A DNA stretch of 64,000 bases from Bacteroidota bacterium (GTDB lineage Bacteria; Bacteroidota; Bacteroidia; Chitinophagales; Chitinophagaceae), in the NCBI GenBank assembly GCA_018267545.1, contig JAFDYG010000537.1, positions 1-64,000 on the forward strand. Direction: 5' to 3'. Shown here piece after piece: positions 17,274 to 32,000 of the stretch (the first letter of the stretch is position 1; the number at the start of each line of letters is the position of its first letter). Below the pieces are notes generated by a model. That model did not search any database and was not told where the DNA came from. It was given only the letters and a program-made list of their open reading frames with translations. The translations under genes and the position numbers were made by a program.

Positions 17274-17312
17274 CCTTCTTCTTTTTCCGCCAGCAGCTAC
17301 ACGGCAAACCGC

Positions 17313-20300
17313 CTATCTCCTGATAAACCGGTTCGGCTCCCCCGGCGTCGGCACATCACTCGCAATCACCGCCCCACCCTCATGCGCGCGCTTCAACGGC
17401 TCCGCAAACCCAATCCCACTCCCCACAACCTCCGTCCCTACCCCATGCGCAAACTTCAACGGAGCACTAACAACAACCGAATCCGCCGCACCGCCCCGGT
17501 TCCCACGCCTCCTCACGACAGCCCCCACAACAGCCGTCTCGACACCCGACCCGCTCCCGATCGTAACCCGCTGCCCCGCCTCGAACCCCATCACAGAACC
17601 CACCGGAATCACCGTCGCCCCCTCACTAACCGCACCTTCCGTCTTCGTTCCACCCGCCGTGCCTATAATCGCAATAATGGCATCCTCTGCATTAGCCCCC
17701 GACCCGACTACACACTTCTGCCCTATGTTAAAATTCGCGATAGAAGAAACCTTGACATTACTAACACCAGCCTCCGCCGAAAGAGCCAGCGTAATCACAC
17801 TCTGCGACATAAAATCACGTCCATTGTCATCGCTATCGAATCCATCCGGAAACCTCCCCGCACTCCTGTCCGGTAGCTCCGCAGAAGACCCAGCCCCAAA
17901 ACCGAATCCCCTCCCCGGAGTAGCGACATAGCTTCCATTCGCACCCGTTCCCGAAACAGCCTGATACCCTTCCGCCAGCCACGGGTCCACCAACCCGCCA
18001 TAATTCAATGCATCCACCACATTCCCTTTCGCATCCCTCAGACTCATGTTCCCCGCCCCACCGGAAAGCGCAGGACCACCAAACCATTGATCAGGCGCCC
18101 TTACTCCCTGATACCCCGCATTCGCCACCTTCTCATCCCGCACCACAGCATCTATATCCTGATCCCCCGCCAACGGCTGGTCCAATTTTATACTAAACAC
18201 CAACGGCAACACCGGCTCATTACTCGAGTGGATAAACCCAGTCGCCGGCTCGAAGCTAATCCCCGTCCCCCTTACGCTAAACGGTATATTCGCCGAATGA
18301 TTGAATTTGAGCGGCTCCGCCAACTCCAACCCTGTTCCGACGTCTTCCCCCGCACCAAACGGACCACGTCCCGGACCACGCGAAGAGGGTGTTCCCACGC
18401 GAATAACCGTGACCGTTTCTATCCCATGCTCCTTACTCTCGATATCCAGCCGGATCTTGTCCCCGACCGAAATATTCGCGACAGAAGAAACTTTGATATT
18501 GGTAGCCCCCACCTTCGCATCCGCCGACAGATAAGCCTGCGTACCCGCCTTACCGACCTTTGTAATCGTAACCACCTCATACTTCTCTACCCCCAGGCCC
18601 ACTGCAGGATACTTCGAACCATATCCGATGGCCATCTTATCTCCCTCCTTGAAACCAGCCACGCTGGTAACAGGAATATTCGTTGCACCCACAGGAATGG
18701 TAATAACCGGCCCTTCAGGCAATGGCTGCCAGATGGTAGTAGCGCTGCCCGGAACAACCGGACGGCCGCCAAACTGTGCCCCAGCGCCTGTCGCAGTCGC
18801 ATCGGGAACCGGCGGAGCCGTAACGCCAACTATCTTCCTCACCTCTCCCTTCCCAATCTTCACCACATCTCCAACCGACATGCCCGTAACATTTCTCAAA
18901 TAAATGACCGACTCCCCCTTCTTCGCAGGAGCCGCCAATCCGGAATTGGACAAACCCAATAAATAAAAGCCCCGCGCGCCAACCTTCGTCCCCACCGGAA
19001 CTTTCACCGATGAAAACACCGGCATCTGCGTCGGGTGATAAACAAAACTCCATCCCGAAATATCGACATCCTTATCCCCCGCATTATACAGCTCGATAAA
19101 AGAATTACTCGAATTTCCCGCCGACCCATCGCTTATACGAAACTCGTTGATCTTGACCGGACTCACATTCCGCACCTTCTCGACCGACGTCTCGGAATAA
19201 AACGAACCACCCGGACCATTCCTCCACGAAGCCTTTCCCAGCATATCGCCATTGAATGCCTCCATCCCCGACGTCACCCTGAACGTCGCGCTCACCGCTC
19301 CCCCCGGCGCTATCTCGCCCGAAAACTTCTTCACAACCAAAACCGACCCCTGCCCAGTCACCGGCCTCGCTCCTAATCCCTCTACACTCCAACCCTGCGG
19401 AGCCACGACGCTCAACGTCACATCTCTCACAACCGCCTCAGTTGTATTGATAAACGTCACCGTACTATTCTGCGAAGTCCCCGGAGCAAACGTCTGCAAC
19501 CCCGGCGGCGTATTCACCGAACCCGCAGGGGCCAAACTCACCCGGGCAACATCATACTTCGCCTCCACCACATTCGTCTGAATTTTCTGATTCACTTCCT
19601 TCGTCGGAAACGTCCCCGCCGCCGTCATCGCCCCCTCATAAAACGTTCCCTGCGAACCATTACTATTATCTCCCCCATTTCCCAGCAGTATCGCGCCCTG
19701 TTTCCGCATAGGATCGTAGCTATTCCTGTCATTCGTAATCCGTCCCCCATCATACATGATCTCCAATGCTCCACGCTGCGCATCTCCCCCCATCGACCGC
19801 CAATGATGCGGCTCCCCATCCGCCGTAGCCGTCACAAAGCGCCAGGGAACACTCGGCAGCATCGGACAAAATTTATCATTCGGGGACGGATTCACGCACC
19901 CTACCAGGTTATTCTCCTGGTCCGTCATCACCCACGGACCATTCCCCTGCCCATGATACCAGGGCGTAGTATTCCCAAAAAACGTCGTCTCCATCGTACC
20001 GTCCCCATCATCACGACTGTCCGTTTCCGCATTCCCATAATCATAACAACACCCATTATTGAAATGATGCCCATTGATGACCCAATACTGTCCTTCCGCC
20101 TGATCATCCACCGCCGTTCCCTTCGCATCATTCCACCGCAATCCCATCCCCGGCGCAATAAAAACTCCGTAAACTTTATGCCCCATCAACGTCACCGGGG
20201 CCATATCCGCGATCGGCAGATTGTTGAACCCACCCATCCCCGGACCACTGAAACCACCGCGCGGCGCCTGAACCAGATGATTTCCTTTCCCCGATTGATC

Positions 20301-20642
20301 GTAAAGAGTCGTTATCCAACAAGTGGTATTGGCGCAAAACTTATCCTGCGCCCCCGCATCGGCATATCCCCCCGGATCACCCTCGCTCGGCTGCACTACA
20401 CCAATATCCAGCGTCTTCCCATCCGACTGACGCAACACCTGATACAACGGACCATTATAGGCCGCATACAACGCACGCGTGCTGCTATGCGCCGCCGCAC
20501 ACGCGATACCACTTTCGGCATAAATATCACAAGGACCCTTCGGTCTCGCAGGAATGGTCTTCCCGCCCAAACCTTCCGGCCCCGCTCCCCCGGTCATCCC
20601 GGCCAGTAAGACTACGCTAAAAATTAACGACAGATTTTTCAT
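17313..20642 (-). CDS. GH54 alpha-L-arabinofuranosidase with NEW3, lamin-tail and tandem repeat modules
   Basis: A secreted protein of about 1109 aa. The ATG at 20642 (signal LSLIFSVVLLAGM) is preferred over a TTG at 20648. Residues about 35-375 match the GH54 arabinofuranosidase B catalytic domain: CDIYAESGIACAAAHSSTRAL, here cited in part, LYDQSGKGNHL, and TMETTFFGN holding the nucleophile Glu. YDGGRITND holds the acid/base Asp candidate. Next come a NEW3-type beta domain (about 395-475) and a lamin-tail domain (about 505-600, VKINEFRISD, SNSFIELYNAG). Then about five copies of a 25-30-residue motif of the type GAT.I.V.SV..F..GD...IG. The enzyme would remove arabinofuranose from arabinan or arabinoxylan. 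Confidence 0.88.
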   Translation of the reverse strand: MKNLSLIFSVVLLAGMTGGAGPEGLGGKTIPARPKGPCDIYAESGIACAAAHSSTRALYAAYNGPLYQVLRQSDGKTLDIGVVQPSEGDPGGYADAGAQDKFCANTTCWITTLYDQSGKGNHLVQAPRGGFSGPGMGGFNNLPIADMAPVTLMGHKVYGVFIAPGMGLRWNDAKGTAVDDQAEGQYWVINGHHFNNGCCYDYGNAETDSRDDGDGTMETTFFGNTTPWYHGQGNGPWVMTDQENNLVGCVNPSPNDKFCPMLPSVPWRFVTATADGEPHHWRSMGGDAQRGALEIMYDGGRITNDRNSYDPMRKQGAILLGNGGDNSNGSQGTFYEGAMTAAGTFPTKEVNQKIQTNVVEAKYDVARVSLAPAGSVNTPPGLQTFAPGTSQNSTVTFINTTEAVVRDVTLSVVAPQGWSVEGLGARPVTGQGSVLVVKKFSGEIAPGGAVSATFRVTSGMEAFNGDMLGKASWRNGPGGSFYSETSVEKVRNVSPVKINEFRISDGSAGNSSNSFIELYNAGDKDVDISGWSFVYHPTQMPVFSSVKVPVGTKVGARGFYLLGLSNSGLAAPAKKGESVIYLRNVTGMSVGDVVKIGKGEVRKIVGVTAPPVPDATATGAGAQFGGRPVVPGSATTIWQPLPEGPVITIPVGATNIPVTSVAGFKEGDKMAIGYGSKYPAVGLGVEKYEVVTITKVGKAGTQAYLSADAKVGATNIKVSSVANISVGDKIRLDIESKEHGIETVTVIRVGTPSSRGPGRGPFGAGEDVGTGLELAEPLKFNHSANIPFSVRGTGISFEPATGFIHSSNEPVLPLVFSIKLDQPLAGDQDIDAVVRDEKVANAGYQGVRAPDQWFGGPALSGGAGNMSLRDAKGNVVDALNYGGLVDPWLAEGYQAVSGTGANGSYVATPGRGFGFGAGSSAELPDRSAGRFPDGFDSDDNGRDFMSQSVITLALSAEAGVSNVKVSSIANFNIGQKCVVGSGANAEDAIIAIIGTAGGTKTEGAVSEGATVIPVGSVMGFEAGQRVTIGSGSGVETAVVGAVVRRRGNRGGAADSVVVSAPLKFAHGVGTEVVGSGIGFAEPLKRAHEGGAVIASDVPTPGEPNRFIRR

Positions 20643-20871
20643 CGGCAATTATTTAAAAACAAGGGTTGACAATCGCTTCGTAAATCCTTCACTAAGATAA
20701 AGTACGACCCTTTTCTCGAATTTCTAATTTTTAACCGTCTTTTTGATAATTATTTCCCCCCTTGTTACCATACCCCTGGTCACCGGGCCGGAAAATAGAA
20801 CGTTTTTTTCCCGTTTCAGGCGATTTTTTGTACATTAATTTACCCCGCACAATAACCGGCTGCAATAAACC

Positions 20872-25419
<4,548 letters not shown>

Positions 25420-25523
25420 TCATTTTTGCAAGCCCCATTCCATAGAAACTTTATCTCTCACAAAGGAAAGATAATTCAATTTTAAATGCAATCGGTTTAA
25501 ATTTTTCAACCCACCCCATAAAA

Positions 25524-25551
25524 AAAACTTCCCTTTCCCTCGGGAAGTTTT
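25524..25551 (+). terminator. Hairpin terminator
   Basis: A 10-bp stem AAAACTTCCC (25524-25533) with GGGAAGTTTT (25542-25551) and an 8-nt loop, followed on the plus strand by CTTTC and preceded by an A-run, which gives a U-tract on the minus strand. It can work in both directions. On the minus strand it would end transcripts arriving from the small genes at 25725-26496 before the GH9 gene. Confidence 0.65.
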
Positions 25552-25630
25552 CTTTCGAGCCCTGTCTTAGTACCATAGTTTTCTCATGTGAGCCCCGGTG
25601 CAGTTTCTACTGCTGCCGGATTAAAATCAT

Positions 25631-25657
25631 AGGCCCCTCCAAAAATGGGAGGGGCCT
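25631..25657 (-). terminator. GC-rich hairpin downstream of the 66-codon gene
   Basis: A perfect 10-bp stem AGGCCCCTCC (25631-25640) with GGAGGGGCCT (25648-25657) and a 7-nt loop, about 67 nt after the stop of the minus-strand gene at 25725-25925. The minus-strand sequence after the stem contains ATTTTAAT, a weak U-tract. It is a likely terminator for that gene. Confidence 0.65.
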
Positions 25658-25724
25658 AATATCTTTAAAAAATCAGCCGGCAATACACTTCGAAAACAAC
25701 ATCCTACTATAAAGAAAAAAAGAA

Positions 25725-25925
25725 TTATACGTTCGGTAAAGGTGAGAACTGAGGCAATAACCGATTAGTCGGAATAGGAATGCTCTCCGCCTGAGCCTGA
25801 TGAGGATATTTGAAAAGAACCACACAGCGCTCACACTCTGAATCATAAACCTGAACAATCCCAGCGCCCGCAGGCTTATGAGTAGTGTCCAGTACGATCA
25901 CGGTTTGTCCCGGGGTATATATCAT
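25725..25925 (-). CDS. Small hypothetical protein (66 aa)
   Basis: The protein begins MIYTPGQTVIVLDTTHKPAG and continues GIVQVYDSECERCVVLFKYP, ending in a Pro-rich tail (IPIPTNRLLPQFSPLPNV). The start resembles a small beta-barrel (SH3-like) protein and the ECERC pair could bind metal, but I do not recognise the family. A GC-rich hairpin follows the gene, which supports a real transcription unit. It is the last of three small minus-strand ORFs in an AT-rich islet. Confidence 0.6.
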   Translation of the reverse strand: MIYTPGQTVIVLDTTHKPAGAGIVQVYDSECERCVVLFKYPHQAQAESIPIPTNRLLPQFSPLPNV

Positions 25926-26034
25926 ATCATTAAGTTACCCTTTCCCCGCTACCCGCCGCCATCAACTTATAAACAGACTGTGCAAATCATCCTTACTCTA
26001 TGATTTACCGACACTTACATTATTTTCCACTAAA

Positions 26035-26157
26035 TCAATGTAATTCGGTCAAAAATGACTTTATCGTTTTAGACGTTGCACCATCAACTAATCCGATATA
26101 GTAATCATCCTGGACTATTCCTTCTGACAGAAATATCTGTTCGATAAGCTGATCCAT
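26035..26157 (-). CDS. Small ORF (40 aa), possible gene remnant
   Basis: The frame reads MDQLIEQIFLSEG, then a C-terminal half ending SKTIKSFLTELH. It is open upstream of the ATG for another 14 codons to a TAG. It looks like the C-terminal end of a larger protein (amphipathic helix, strand, helix) more than a full domain, so it may be a remnant. It lies between two other small minus-strand genes in sequence of visibly lower GC than the neighbourhood. Confidence 0.35.
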   Translation of the reverse strand: MDQLIEQIFLSEGIVQDDYYIGLVDGATSKTIKSFLTELH

Positions 26158-26220
26158 TGCATGCTTCTTATAATGATTAAAATTTATCTTCGCCCTCTAT
26201 GGCGCTGACCCCATCCAAGA

Positions 26221-26496
26221 TTATTCAGTCTGCGAACATGCTCCTATGTTCCAACTATCACCTATTTTACTCCTTACAGCTTCCATTCCTTGAGGAATAG
26301 ATAATATTTCCGATAAAGACGGATCAATTTCCAAAATCTGACGCAAAGAAACTATCATCAAATCACTCAACGACGCTGGGGCATTAGAAAGAAATTGCCA
26401 TTCATCATCTATTCCATGCACTACATACACCACCGGTGATTTCTCATAAACAACTTTTCGAATAGTGAATACCACCAGATTTAAATCTATATTCAT
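26221..26496 (-). CDS. Small uncharacterised protein of a widespread family (about 91 aa)
   Basis: The protein starts MNIDLNLVVFTIRKVV at an ATG (26496); a GTG 6 nt upstream is also possible. The pattern VVYVVHGIDDEWQFLS, then MIVSLRQILEIDPSL, then IPQGMEAVR and a final W, is one I know from many small uncharacterised bacterial proteins whose consensus is roughly 'dgdWqFl...d..vvsL.eiveiDPsl.el..lP.G..A.R...W'. Its function is unknown; some members sit near toxin-immunity loci. Codon use is AT-rich compared with the flanking CAZyme genes, which suggests separate origin. Confidence 0.7.
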   Translation of the reverse strand: MNIDLNLVVFTIRKVVYEKSPVVYVVHGIDDEWQFLSNAPASLSDLMIVSLRQILEIDPSLSEILSIPQGMEAVRSKIGDSWNIGACSQTE

Positions 26497-26543
26497 AACC
26501 ACGCTTCTATAAGGAGTCCCAGTACTAAATCATAATACACAAT

Positions 26544-27590
26544 CTACTCCCCTCCCGGCCCCCTCATCTCCACCCCCACCTTCACCGGCGTCCCAAAATC
26601 CGGCGTTCCATCGCCCTTCCACCCAAACCTCTGCATCCTCGGACTCCTCGCATTCCCACACCCCGCACCCGCCACAGCATTCGCATGATACAAAACCCAA
26701 TTCTCCTTCCCATCCTTCGAAACAAAAAATCCATTATGTCCCGGCGCATAAACCCCATTCTCCGCAACACCACTAAAAACCGGCTGAGCCGACTTCGTCC
26801 AGTCCTCCGGCCTTAACGGATCCCCACCCCTCCGCAACGTCAACAATCCCAAACAATAATTATCCGTCCAGCACCCACTCGCCGAAAACGTCAAAAACAG
26901 CTGCCCCTTCGGCCCAATCAACGCCTCCGGCCCCTCATTGACCGCCGGCAATCCACCCTGCATCCCCATCCTCTCCCACGTATACGTCGGTGCAGAAATC
27001 AAAACCCTCCGCCCGTTCAACGTAACCGGGTCAGACATCTCCGCAATAAAAATATCCTGCTCCCCATTTGTCGCACCCTTCCACCCCGACCAAACCATAT
27101 AAAGCTTCCCCCCGTACCCAAACACACTCGCATCGATCGCCCACCGGTCCTCCACACTATCCGCCACCTTCCCCCTAAAGTTCCACTTCCCCGATAACGG
27201 ATCGGCAGAATCATTCTCGACCACATAAATCCGATGATTATCATTGGAACCATCATCCGCCGCAAAATACATATACCACTTACCCTGAATATTATGAATC
27301 TCCGGCGCCCAGATCTCCTTCGAATAAGGACCACTCGCCGGCGGCGTCCAAACAACAACCGGCGAAGCCGACCCCAGCCGCGACATAGCCGGCGTAGCCC
27401 ATATCCCCAACCGATTTCCCAGCGTATGCGTATAGTAGTAAGTATCCCCCTTCTGCACCACCCAGGGATCAGGCCCCCCGCGCAAAATCGGATTCATAAA
27501 AGTCGTATCCGCCGCCCCGGAACCGCCAGGAACCACACCCGCACCACAGCAAGCCGCCGCCATCATAACAGAAACAAATAAATTTATCAT
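26544..27590 (-). CDS. GH43-family arabinan endo-1,5-alpha-L-arabinosidase-like enzyme
   Basis: A 348-aa exported protein (N-terminal signal with a possible lipobox MAAAC). It forms a five-bladed beta-propeller. The three GH43 acids are visible: base Asp41 in GGPDPWV, the pKa-setting Asp153 in WAIDASVF, and the acid Glu near 219 in VNEGPEAL. The stretch SKEIWAPEIHNIQGKWYMYF is typical of the family. It would hydrolyse arabinan or short arabino-oligosaccharides; the exact subfamily is not certain. Together with GH54 and the galactan genes downstream it points to rhamnogalacturonan-I side chains as the target. Confidence 0.9.
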   Translation of the reverse strand: MINLFVSVMMAAACCGAGVVPGGSGAADTTFMNPILRGGPDPWVVQKGDTYYYTHTLGNRLGIWATPAMSRLGSASPVVVWTPPASGPYSKEIWAPEIHNIQGKWYMYFAADDGSNDNHRIYVVENDSADPLSGKWNFRGKVADSVEDRWAIDASVFGYGGKLYMVWSGWKGATNGEQDIFIAEMSDPVTLNGRRVLISAPTYTWERMGMQGGLPAVNEGPEALIGPKGQLFLTFSASGCWTDNYCLGLLTLRRGGDPLRPEDWTKSAQPVFSGVAENGVYAPGHNGFFVSKDGKENWVLYHANAVAGAGCGNARSPRMQRFGWKGDGTPDFGTPVKVGVEMRGPGGE

Positions 27591-27715
27591 ACCCGAATAT
27601 ACTGATAATTACACACCCACCCACCTACCGCCAACAACAACCACTCATCCCATTTCCCTCCCGCCGCTTTTACCTTCCCGTAAGTTCGCAGTCAGAAGAA
27701 GAAACCTCCTTTACT

Positions 27716-29047
27716 ATGAACCGCATCTTTACCTTATTGCTCTGCACACTAGCCCTTTCCTGCTCCACCACCCGATACTCGGCCATCCCCCCCGACCAGC
27801 CCAATACCCCCGGCTATCGCATAAAATACGACCACAAAGCCCTCCGTATTCCCGGCGATAAATTCGCCATCGGCCTTACCATCCCCACAGACGAAAAAAC
27901 CCAACCCCACACCATCGGCTACTCCGGCGACGGCGGCTTCGGCAAATATCACGTCGAAGTCGACAGCGGCAGCTTCTCCGGCAGCAACGTCAAGCTCCAC
28001 GACAGCAAAGTCTATAAAAAAGGTGACTCTATAACGGTCAATGTCTACAAACGCAAATGGTTCCTCGGCGGCCGCGGCGCCTTCCTCACTAGCCGAAAAA
28101 TCCCCTACAGCTACGAAGACAGCATCGTCCTCCTCTCCGACAACAACTCGAACCGATTCCCCGGGGGCCACATAAAATTCGGCATCCGCACTTTTTACAA
28201 TAACCACCAGACCACAGACCTCTGGTATCCCATAAAAAAGAAAAACCAGGATGATTACCTCCTCGAATTCGACGGCGGACACCTCTCCAAATCAAAAGGA
28301 GACTTAAAGATCGACCCCGACCCCACCCACATCCAAAACGACGCGATCTGGCTGCTGGCGCACCTCGCAAAAAATCCCGCCATCGGTGACACCCTCCGTC
28401 TCCTCCTCGACTACAAAGCGGCCTATCGCTGTAACGTCACCTCCTCCGACCTTGGCCACGACTTGAATATAAACGTAGACGTCTTCGACGACGAGTTCAT
28501 CCACCAAAAGCTCATGAGCATCGAAGTCCACGACAACACCACGGGCAGAATCTATCGCTATATGATCAATACCGCCGGCGGCTCCCTGAAAGTCAGCACC
28601 ACCAGCGGCAGCGGGGCCAGCGGCGACAACGGCCAGCCCGGCTATAACGGCAACGACGGCGCAGATGGAGTCGTAGAAAATGTACCCATGCAGGTCAGAG
28701 ACACCAAAGGAAACGATTCGACCATCTATGTACAGAGACAAGGACCCGGCGGCAATGGAGAAGACGGCGGCCAGGGCGGCGACGGAGAAAATGGGTACAA
28801 CGGCTACGACGGCGGCAATATAACGATCACCTATACACCGGCAGCCGAACCCTTTCTAAATATGATTTTGGCCCAAACCTTCGCCGGCATCGGCGGCAGC
28901 GGCGGCTTCGGCGGACCCGGCGGTAACGGCGGAGCAGGCGGCAACGGCAACCCTCCCGGCAGCAACGGCCGCCAGGGCCCCTCCGGCAACAACGGCGTCA
29001 ACGGCTCCCCCGGACGGCCAGGCGAAGTACGCTTTGTAGCCCTTTAA
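27716..29047 (+). CDS. Lipoprotein with collagen-like Gly-rich C-terminal region
   Basis: A 443-aa protein with a lipoprotein signal (LLCTLALSCSTTR). Residues about 25-285 form an unrecognised beta-rich part with mixed charge. From about residue 295 to the end the sequence is Gly-X-Y-like: GQPGYNGNDGADG, then after a 30-residue break GPGGNGEDGGQGGDGENG, a short hydrophobic insert, and a final run ending GSPGRPGEV. This suggests triple-helix or polyglycine-II-type structure. It is preceded by its own plus-strand start between two minus-strand genes, and its stop overlaps the stop of the sensor-regulator gene. Function unknown, perhaps a surface adhesin or scaffold. Confidence 0.75.
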   Translation: MNRIFTLLLCTLALSCSTTRYSAIPPDQPNTPGYRIKYDHKALRIPGDKFAIGLTIPTDEKTQPHTIGYSGDGGFGKYHVEVDSGSFSGSNVKLHDSKVYKKGDSITVNVYKRKWFLGGRGAFLTSRKIPYSYEDSIVLLSDNNSNRFPGGHIKFGIRTFYNNHQTTDLWYPIKKKNQDDYLLEFDGGHLSKSKGDLKIDPDPTHIQNDAIWLLAHLAKNPAIGDTLRLLLDYKAAYRCNVTSSDLGHDLNINVDVFDDEFIHQKLMSIEVHDNTTGRIYRYMINTAGGSLKVSTTSGSGASGDNGQPGYNGNDGADGVVENVPMQVRDTKGNDSTIYVQRQGPGGNGEDGGQGGDGENGYNGYDGGNITITYTPAAEPFLNMILAQTFAGIGGSGGFGGPGGNGGAGGNGNPPGSNGRQGPSGNNGVNGSPGRPGEVRFVAL

Positions 29048-32000
29048 TACTTCCTCAACTCCTGCATATATTGTGTGGGAGTCTTCCCAAACTCCTTTTT
29101 AAACGCCTTTGTAAAATAAGACTGCGTCTGAATCCCAATCCTCGCCATCACCTCCGTAATCGAAACATCCTCATGCGTCATGATCTGCAGCGCCTTCCTC
29201 AGGCGCTGCGTCCTGATAAAATCCCCTATCGACTGCTGGCTGATGCTCTTCACCTTCTGATATAACCGGGTCCGGCTCATCCCCATCTCCTGGCACAACA
29301 GGTCCACATCGAATTCCGGATTCGACATCTGCGCATCGATAATCGTCAGCAGACTATTCATAAACTCCTTATCCTTCTCCGAGTGCACCAGCTCCATCGC
29401 CTCCACCTGCGAGTCTTGTTTATACCGCTGCTTCAGTCGCCGGTCCTGCTCCAACCGATTCCTTATCGTCAATAATAACAGCTGCGTATTCAGCGGCTTT
29501 GCAAAGTAATAATCCGCCCCCGCATCCAATCCCTCCACCTGCGCCGGCTGATCCGTTCGCGCCGTCAGCATCAAAAACGGGATATGACAGGTATCGATAT
29601 CCTCCTTGACAGCCCGGCACAGCTCCACCCCATTCATCCCCGGCATGATCACATCGCTCACGATCAGGCTCGGCGAAATTTCCCTCGCCATCGCCAGCCC
29701 CTCCTTCCCATCTGCCGCAACCATCACCTGGTAGGAACCGCTAAGACTCTCCCGCAGGAAAGAACGAAGCTCTTCATTGTCCTCCACCAACAAAATCGTC
29801 TCCACCGGCGGCAACTCCTCCCCCGCAGCCTTCCGCACCGGCACAGGATCTGCATACCCCTCCAGCCGAACTCCCCCCTCCACAGAAACATCCCTCCGCT
29901 CTTCCTTCCTGTAATCCTCCTCCGCAACCGGTATCCCGATAATGATCTCCGTCCCCTTCTCCCGCTCGCTATAAACATAAATATCCCCTTTGTGCAACAG
30001 CGCAAGGCTCTTTACAAAAGCAAGTCCCACACCCGAGCCTAAATGCGACTCCGTGATCCGGTAATAACGCTCGAATAAATGATGTATCGACCCAGAAGAA
30101 ATACCAATCCCCGTATCCGCAACCCGCACATACACATACCGGCTTCCCCGAAACTTATTCTTCAGCACCAGCGAACCCGAAAAAGAAGGCTTAAAGGCAT
30201 CCAGCGAACCCAGCACCTCCAATGTAATCTTCCCTCCCGGATTCGTATACTTGAAAGCATTATGCAGCAAGTTAAGGACTATCTTCTCCAATACTGGTCT
30301 ATCAAACCACGCCTCCCGCACCGCCTGCTCCCCAAGAGAAAAATCTATTTCCTTCTGCACCGCCCAATCCCTAAACTCCTCCGCAATCTCATCCATAAAA
30401 GCATCCAGATTCCCCTTCTGCACTCCCAGCTTCAGCGACCCGCTCTCCAATTTGCCAAAATCCATCAGCTCATTGATCAGGCTAAGCAGCCGCTGTGCAT
30501 TTCGATGCATCGACTGATAATGCCGGTTAAAAGCAGGAGAAGCATTCTCCTTCATAATCCTCTCCAACGGACCTAAAATGAGGGAAAGCGGCGTCCTGAA
30601 CTCATGCGATACATTGGTGAAGAACTTCATCTGCTCCTGCCGGATCTCTTCCCGCTTCTGCCCCTCCAGCTCACGCATCCGCGCATTCGTCCGAACCCGG
30701 TACAACACATATAAACAACCCGCCCCAACCAGCACGAGCAAAGCGATAAACCAATCCGTTCTCCAAAACGGCGGCGTAATGACTATCCTCATCGAAGCCC
30801 CTGCCTCATTCCAAACCCCGTCATTATTCGAAGCCTTCACCCGAAAGACGTAGCTGCCCGGGCTAAGATTCGTATACATCACCTTATTTTCCTTTCCGAT
30901 GTAATTCCAGTCTTTGTCCAACCCTTCCAATCGATAAGCATACTGATTATTCTCCGGCGTGGTAAAGTTGAGCGCCGCAAAAGACAGCGAAAATGTCGCC
31001 TGACGGTAAGACAAAACAACTTCCTTCTCACCCACCTGCTCCCGCTTACCCGCCACCTGCATACCCGTAATATATACAGGCGGAATAAAGCTATTGGCAC
31101 GAATAGCGCTCGGATAGAAGCTATTGAACCCATTGATACCCCCAAAATACATCTCCCCATCCTTCGCCCGCAGACATGCATTCGCCTCGAATTCCAAATC
31201 CTGCAGCCCATCCCCCGTATTGTATTTCGCAAAGGCAAGCGTCTCCGGATTCAGCCGCGTGAGTCCATTCGACGTCGAAATCCAAAGATTCCCCTGCTCG
31301 TCCTCCGTAATCCCTTTGACAAATTCATTCGACAGCCCGCCTTTAGAAGTAACCAGCCTGAAGCTATCCGCACCCGCGTCCAGCAGGTACAAGCCCTTCT
31401 GCCCCACCCACAGCCGTCCCTTGCTATCTTCGAATAAGACCCGTATATCCGGCACCCGTTCCTCCGAATTGAAATAATGACTAAACCGATGCGTGCTTTG
31501 ATGATAGCAGTTGAGCCCCCCATCGTCCGTCCCGATCCAAATCTTCCCTTCCTTATCCTCTAGCAACGACACGATATTCTTCCCCGTAAGAGCCGTCTTA
31601 CCCGTAGGGTCCACTACCCCGCGAGAAAACCGGCGCGTGCGAACATCGAAAATATTCAGTCCGCCATAATAAGTCGCCACCCAAAGATTCCCTATATAAT
31701 CCTCGAAAGTCTTTTGGACGAAATTCGAGCTGATAGAACCCGCATCCCGCGGATCATTGACAAACCTCGTGAACCCGCCGCTCTTTTTATCGAACAGATT
31801 CAGCCCCCCTCCCCAGGTCGACACCCACAGCCGCCCCTCCCGATCTTCCATCACGTCCAGGACCGCATTCGACCCCAGGCTATGCTCGTTAAAGGGGTCG
31901 TTGGCATAATGCTTGAAGACATGCTTGTCCCGCAGAAAAAGGTCGAGCCCACCCCCGTCTGTACCGATCCAGATGTTTCCGCTGCTTTCTTCACAAAATG

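Noticed and set aside
25673-25858. Alternative 61-codon minus-strand frame
   Set aside because: Overlaps the 66-codon frame at 25725-25925, which has a more protein-like composition and a terminator after its stop.
28590-29030. Apparent short tandem DNA repeats
   Set aside because: They are the Gly-X-Y-like coding repeats of the collagen-like lipoprotein, not a separate repeat array or CRISPR.
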